A stretch of DNA of 64,000 nt from Luteimonas sp. MC1750. Its GTDB lineage: Bacteria > Pseudomonadota > Gammaproteobacteria > Xanthomonadales > Xanthomonadaceae. The stretch is taken from the NCBI RefSeq assembly GCF_016615955.1, contig NZ_CP067113.1, positions 1,674,001 through 1,738,000 on the forward strand. The letters run 5' to 3'. The position numbers and the translations under genes were made by a program. The notes under the pieces were generated by a model. That model did no database searches and had not been told where the DNA came from. It saw only the letters and a list, made by a program, of their open reading frames with translations. Below are positions 59,647 through 64,000 of this stretch, in pieces; the stretch's first letter is position 1, and each line of letters starts with the position of its first letter.

Positions 59647-60402
59647 TCACCAGTCGGGACTGCGCGTGATCGGCACGTCCTGCTCGCGGTCGTAGGTGCG
59701 CAGTTCCTCGCGCAGGTGCGAGATCCGCTGGCGGCCGAGCGCGTTGCGGTGCTCGTCCAGCAGCACACCGTCAAGCAGGTCGGCCATGCGCTCGGCCGTG
59801 GGCAGCATCGCGTCCCAGGCTTCGAGCGCCGGTACCGGGGCCGGCAGGGTCAGGAAGAAGGCGATCGCCGGCGTCTCCAGCGACTGGATCCCCTCCATCT
59901 CGAAGCTGCCCGGCTTGCGGATGTTCGCCACGCTGAACACGGGCCCGCGCTCCGGATGGCCGTTGACCAGGCGATGGAAGACGTTGAGGTGGCCATAGGT
60001 CAGCCCCGCCTTCTCGGCCGCGACCACGATGTCCGGGCCACGCAGCACGTTGCCGGCACGCGCGGCGATGTAGAGGGTCACGATCTTGTCGAACTCGTCG
60101 CTGACGCGGCGACCGTACTGGCTGACCGTGGCGCCGGCGGTGCCGCCGACGGCGCCGTCGAGCAGTTCCATCTCGGCCTGCACGGTGTCCTCGCCGGCGG
60201 GCGCGGCGCCCTCGCCCAGCTCGCGCTCGAGCTGCGCGCCAAGCGTCGGCTCCATCCGCTCGTCGCGCGGCGCGGGCGCGCTCCTGGACGGCACGCGGCG
60301 GCCCTGCGGGCTGCGCGGTCGCGTGCCGAAGTACCAGATGGCCGCGAACAGCAGGACGCCCACGACCAGGATCCCGATCCGCAGCAGCCAGGTGTCAGTC
60401 AT
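59647..60402 (-). CDS. zipA: Cell division protein ZipA
   Basis: Inner-membrane anchor of the FtsZ ring. The 251 residues start with a single transmembrane segment (about 6-25, LLRIGILVVGVLLFAAIWYF). A short charged/Pro-rich linker follows (about 28-65), shorter than in E. coli. The C-terminal FtsZ-binding domain is at about 105-245 (IVTLYIAARAGNVLRGPDIV, FHRLVNGHPERGPVFSVANI, FFLTLPAPVPALEAWDAML). The position between smc and ligA is the usual gammaproteobacterial order. It begins 31 bases after the smc stop. Confidence 0.93.
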   Translation of the reverse strand: MTDTWLLRIGILVVGVLLFAAIWYFGTRPRSPQGRRVPSRSAPAPRDERMEPTLGAQLERELGEGAAPAGEDTVQAEMELLDGAVGGTAGATVSQYGRRVSDEFDKIVTLYIAARAGNVLRGPDIVVAAEKAGLTYGHLNVFHRLVNGHPERGPVFSVANIRKPGSFEMEGIQSLETPAIAFFLTLPAPVPALEAWDAMLPTAERMADLLDGVLLDEHRNALGRQRISHLREELRTYDREQDVPITRSPDW

Positions 60403-60433
60403 CGTGCTCTCCGTCTTGAAAGGTGCTTGAAGC

Positions 60434-63400
60434 TCAGGCGGCGCCGGCCAGGCGCGCGGCTTCCGCGAGGTCCACCGACACCAGCCGGCTGACGCCGGGC
60501 TCGCGCATGGTAACGCCCGACAGCTGCCTCGCGGCTTCCATCGTCGCCTTGTTGTGGGTCACGAACAGGAACTGCACCTTCTCGCTCATCTCGGTGACCA
60601 TCGCGCTGAAGCGGCCGACGTTGGCCTCGTCCAGCGGCGCGTCGACCTCGTCGAGCAGGCAGAACGGCGCCGGGTTGAGCTGGAAGATCGCGAACACCAG
60701 CGCCACCGCGGTCATCGCCTTCTCGCCGCCCGACAGCAGCGAGATGTTGGACACGCGCTTGCCCGGCGGGCGCGCCATGATCGCCACGCCGGTGTCGAGC
60801 AGGTCCTCGCCGGTGAGTTCGAGATAGGCATGGCCGCCGCCGAACAGGCGCGGATAGATTTCCTGCACGCCGGAGTTGACGCGGTCGAAGGTGTCCTTGA
60901 AGCGGCCGCGGGTCTCGCGGTCGATCTTGCGGATCGCGTCCTCCAGCGTCTCCAGCGCCGAGTTGAGGTCGGCATCCTGGCTGTCGAGATAGTCCTTGCG
61001 CTGCGCGGCCTCGGCGTGCTCCTGGATCGCGGCCAGGTTGACCGGCTCCAGGCGGCGAAGCTTGGCGTCGAAGTCGGCGACCATGCGCCCCCAGGCGCCG
61101 GCTTCGGCGTCGTCGGCCAGGCCGGCGACCACCTCGTCCAGCACGAAGCCGGCCTCGACCACCGCGGCGCCCAGCTGTTCGGCGTGGATCACCAGCGCCT
61201 GCTGGTCGAGCCTGCGCTGGGCGATGGCCTCGCGCTGGGCGATGGCCTGCTCGTCGCGCTGGTGGCGCACCTGCTCGCGCTCGCGCAGCGCGGCATCGAT
61301 GCCGTCCAGCGTGCTGCGCGCCCCGGACAGCGCCTGCTCGGCGTGCACGCGCTGGGCCAGCGCCGCCTGGCGCTGGCGCTCGAGATCGTCGACGGGGCTG
61401 TCGCCGGCCGCCAGCTGGGTGGTGATCTCGCCCAGGCGGGTGTCGAGCTGGCCGCGCTGGCCGCCCATGCGCTGCAGCGACTGGCGCAGCCCGTGGGCCT
61501 GCGTGCGCTGGGTTTCCAGCTGCAGCGCCAGCGCGTGCGCCTGCTCGCGTGATTCGCGCGCCGCGGCGCGGGTCTGGTCGCGCGCGGTGGCATGGCGGAT
61601 GCGCTCGGCCTCGAGGGCGCGCCGCGTCTCCTCCAGTTCGGCCATCCGCGACACCGCGTCCTCCAGGCGTCCACGCGCCTCACGCGCCTGGTCGCCGCTG
61701 CCGGCCAGCGATTCACCCAGCTGCGCGAGCTCGGCGTCGATGCGCTCGATGCGGTTGCGCGCCGCGTCCAGGCGGCCCTGCTGCCCCTGGAGTCGGCCCG
61801 CGAGCTCGGACACGCTGCGATGCGCCTGGTAGAGCTGGCGCTGCACATCCTCGCGGGCCTGCTCGGCGGCGAGCAGGCGCTCGCGGCCGCTGGCCATCGC
61901 CTCTTCGAGCTCCGCCTCGCGCGCCTGCAGCTGCTCGATGCGCTCGCGCAGCCCCTGGATCTCGCGCTCGCGCAGCAGCGCGCCCTGGCGCGCGGCGCCG
62001 GAGCGCAGCACGCGAAGCCAGCCGGCGCCGAGGCGCTCGCCGTCGCGGGTGATCACCGAATCGCCAGGCTCGAGCCCTGCCTGCAGCGCGCGCGCCTCGG
62101 CCAGCGAGTCGGCCACGTGCAGGCGTGCCAGCAGGCGGCGGATCGCCAGCGGACCGCGCACGCGCGAGGCGAGCGAAGTCGGCGCGAACGCGTCCTGTCC
62201 GGTTTCGGACGACACCAGCGCGATGCGCCCGTCGCCCAGGTCGGCCAGCGCTTCGACCAGTGCTTCCGGGCTGTCCACCAGCACGCCTTCGATCATCTGG
62301 CCGAGCGCACCCTCGACCGCGTTCTCCCAGCCCGCCTCGACCTCCAGCGCCTCGCCGACGCGGGTCGAGGAATCCAGGTCGTGCTGGCGCAGCCAGGCCA
62401 TCGCCGCGCCCTGCTCCTGGCCCAGCGCCGCATGCTGCAGCGTCTCCAGCGAGGACAGCCGGCCGCGGCCCTCCTGGGCCTGCTTGCGGACGTCGGAGAT
62501 CTCCTGCTGGGCGGCGCGCTGCTGGTCCTGCAGGTCGAGCGCGGCCTGCTTGCGCGCGTCGAGGTTCTCGTTGAGACCTTCCAGCGCGATCTTCTGCGCC
62601 TCGTGTTCCTCGGCCACGCCGGCGAAGGCCTCGGCCAGCGCATCGAGATCGAGCGCGGAACGCTCGCCCGACAGGGCCTCGCGGCGGCGGCCGGACTCCA
62701 GCGACTGGCGGTCGAGATAGTCGACCCGGGTGCGCTCGACGTCGGCCGCGCGCGCGGCTTCGCCGGCCTCGCGGCTGTGCGCGTCCCAGCGTTCCTGCCA
62801 GTCGGCCAGCGCGGCCTCGGCGTCGCGCAGCGCGTCCTGGCGGACCTCGTCGCTTTCGCGCAGGGCTTCCAGCGCGGGTTCGGCCTCGGCGATCGATTCC
62901 TCCAGGATCGCCAGCCGCTCCTCGTCGCCGCCGATATGCAGGGCCAGCTCGGCGATCGCGTCCTCGGCCTCTTCGCGCGCGCGCACCAGGCGCTGCGACA
63001 GCTCCTGCTGGTGGGCGATCTGCTGCTCGATGCGCGCCAGCGTACCGCCGACCTCGTAGCCGGCCGCCTGGGCGCGGCCGAGCGCCTCCATGGCCTCCTC
63101 GCGTCGCACGCGGCCTTCCTCGAGCTCGCGCTCGGCCTCGCGCTGCTCGGCGATCAGCTGCTGCAGCCGGGTCTCTTCCTGTGCAAGGCCTTCGCGCAGG
63201 CGCGACAGGCGGGCGTCCAGGGCGCGGAACTCCAGCGCCTTCCACTCGGCGTCCCGCACCCGGCGCTCGGCCTGGATGGCGGTGTACTGCTCGGCCTGGC
63301 GGGCCTGGCGCGCGAGGTGGGTCAGCTGCTTGCCGACCTCCTCGCGCAGGTCGCCGAGGCGGTCGAGGTTCTCGCGGGTGTGGCGGATCCGGGTCTCGGT

Positions 63401-63937
63401 TTCCCTGCGGCGCTCCTTGTACTTGGAGATGCCGGCGGCCTCTTCCAGGTACACGCGCAGCTCTTCGGGCTTGGCTTCGATGATCTGGCTGATCATCCCC
63501 TGCTCGATGATCGAGTAGCTGCGCGGGCCGAGGCCGGTGCCGAGGAACAGGTCGGTGATGTCGCGCCGGCGGCACTTGGCGCCGTTGAGGTAGTAGCTGC
63601 TCTGGCCGTCGCGCGAGACCAGGCGCTTGACCGAGATCTCGTTGAAGGCCGCGAATTCGCCGGTGATGGTGTGGTCGCTGTTGTCGAAGATCAGCTCGAC
63701 GGTCGCCTGCGACACCGGCTTGCGCGCCGTCGAGCCGGAGAAGATCACGTCGGTCAGCGAGTCGCCCCTGAGGCGGCTGGCCGAACTCTCGCCCATCACC
63801 CAGCGCACCGCGTCGATGATGTTCGACTTGCCGCACCCGTTCGGACCCACCACGCCGGTCATGTTGGTCGGCAGGTGCAGGGTGGTCGGGTCGACGAAGG
63901 ACTTGAATCCGGAGAGCTTGATCGTGGACAGGCGCAT
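60434..63937 (-). CDS. smc: Chromosome segregation protein SMC
   Basis: A condensin ATPase of 1167 residues. The N-terminal head has Walker A GPNGCGKSNI (31-40). A first coiled coil (about 165-490) is followed by a hinge (about 510-650, MIEGVLVDSPEALVEALADL), a second coiled coil, and the C-terminal head with signature LLSGGEKAMTAVALVFAIFQ and Walker B FCLLDEVDAPLDEANV. The coiled-coil arms are visibly rich in Glu/Arg/Ala/Gln heptads. The N-terminus MRLSTIKLSGFKSFVDPT fixes the start at 63937. ScpA/ScpB genes are not in the window. The remaining 63 bases to the window end show no feature. Confidence 0.95.
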   Translation of the reverse strand: MRLSTIKLSGFKSFVDPTTLHLPTNMTGVVGPNGCGKSNIIDAVRWVMGESSASRLRGDSLTDVIFSGSTARKPVSQATVELIFDNSDHTITGEFAAFNEISVKRLVSRDGQSSYYLNGAKCRRRDITDLFLGTGLGPRSYSIIEQGMISQIIEAKPEELRVYLEEAAGISKYKERRRETETRIRHTRENLDRLGDLREEVGKQLTHLARQARQAEQYTAIQAERRVRDAEWKALEFRALDARLSRLREGLAQEETRLQQLIAEQREAERELEEGRVRREEAMEALGRAQAAGYEVGGTLARIEQQIAHQQELSQRLVRAREEAEDAIAELALHIGGDEERLAILEESIAEAEPALEALRESDEVRQDALRDAEAALADWQERWDAHSREAGEAARAADVERTRVDYLDRQSLESGRRREALSGERSALDLDALAEAFAGVAEEHEAQKIALEGLNENLDARKQAALDLQDQQRAAQQEISDVRKQAQEGRGRLSSLETLQHAALGQEQGAAMAWLRQHDLDSSTRVGEALEVEAGWENAVEGALGQMIEGVLVDSPEALVEALADLGDGRIALVSSETGQDAFAPTSLASRVRGPLAIRRLLARLHVADSLAEARALQAGLEPGDSVITRDGERLGAGWLRVLRSGAARQGALLREREIQGLRERIEQLQAREAELEEAMASGRERLLAAEQAREDVQRQLYQAHRSVSELAGRLQGQQGRLDAARNRIERIDAELAQLGESLAGSGDQAREARGRLEDAVSRMAELEETRRALEAERIRHATARDQTRAAARESREQAHALALQLETQRTQAHGLRQSLQRMGGQRGQLDTRLGEITTQLAAGDSPVDDLERQRQAALAQRVHAEQALSGARSTLDGIDAALREREQVRHQRDEQAIAQREAIAQRRLDQQALVIHAEQLGAAVVEAGFVLDEVVAGLADDAEAGAWGRMVADFDAKLRRLEPVNLAAIQEHAEAAQRKDYLDSQDADLNSALETLEDAIRKIDRETRGRFKDTFDRVNSGVQEIYPRLFGGGHAYLELTGEDLLDTGVAIMARPPGKRVSNISLLSGGEKAMTAVALVFAIFQLNPAPFCLLDEVDAPLDEANVGRFSAMVTEMSEKVQFLFVTHNKATMEAARQLSGVTMREPGVSRLVSVDLAEAARLAGAA

Positions 63938-64000
63938 GCGGCGGTCGGTGGCCTCGGCGGCGCACGGGCAGGCCGTGGCGCGGTCGGTGACGGGATTGGT

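Overview
The window is a gene-dense, very GC-rich stretch of chromosome with no rRNA, tRNA, prophage, insertion sequence or CRISPR that I could see. Gene content and order point to the Xanthomonadaceae/Lysobacteraceae (Lysobacter- or Luteimonas-like): an ArsR-methyltransferase fusion in front of a split metH, the smc-zipA-ligA block, a yfhM-pbpC pair, a GTAGGAGC-type REP family, and a GyrA with Gln at position 83, as in Stenotrophomonas. The genus call is inference.

Layout. 1-3.7 kb (+): the 3' part of kmo (kynurenine 3-monooxygenase), sbcB (exonuclease I) and two DUF proteins. 3.7-13.4 kb (-): a trimethylamine-monooxygenase-like flavoprotein, a 5'-nucleotidase, nadK, a giant NAD-glutamate dehydrogenase and an acyl-CoA dehydrogenase. 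13.6-19.6 kb (+): the ArsR-methyltransferase regulator, a two-gene cobalamin-dependent methionine synthase and an MFS permease. 19.6-23.9 kb (-): a 217-bp inverted-repeat element, a DUF2058 protein, slyX, ugd and two tandem FKBP isomerases. 24.0-28.2 kb (+): a membrane/envelope operon with a clear promoter and operator (small membrane protein, YtrA-type GntR regulator, ABC ATPase, permease, DUF2884 lipoprotein, DUF4097 repeat protein). 28.3-34.5 kb: universal stress protein, fumC (-), purB, roxA and a GNAT protein. 34.6-40.2 kb (+): the complete 2-oxoglutarate dehydrogenase operon sucA-sucB-lpdA. 40.3-43.9 kb: LOG protein, acrylyl-CoA-reductase-like enzyme, pilH, cbpA (-) and peroxiredoxin. 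43.9-64 kb (-): pbpC and yfhM, gyrA, mtnA, epmA, a shrunken GNAT, ligA, zipA and smc. The last 63 bases (63938-64000) show no gene.

How genes work together. Methionine/SAM metabolism is represented by the regulator, split metH and mtnA. Respiratory carbon flow is represented by 2-OGDH, fumarase, NAD-GDH and NAD kinase. Envelope repair is represented by PBP1C with the alpha-2-macroglobulin, and probably by the YtrA operon. Many neighbours overlap by ATGA or GTGA, showing tight translational coupling.

The most unusual signal is non-coding. Three copies of one folded repeat (30729-30858, 54219-54355 on the minus strand, 54436-54564) share a three-way-junction architecture. Their outer stems are 21, 21 and 26 bp and perfectly paired, but have different sequences in each copy, so pairing is kept while sequence drifts. 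Other repeat types are the REP elements (832, 59528-59634), the 43-bp inverted repeats at 19600-19816 and a 33-bp tandem repeat at 55787.
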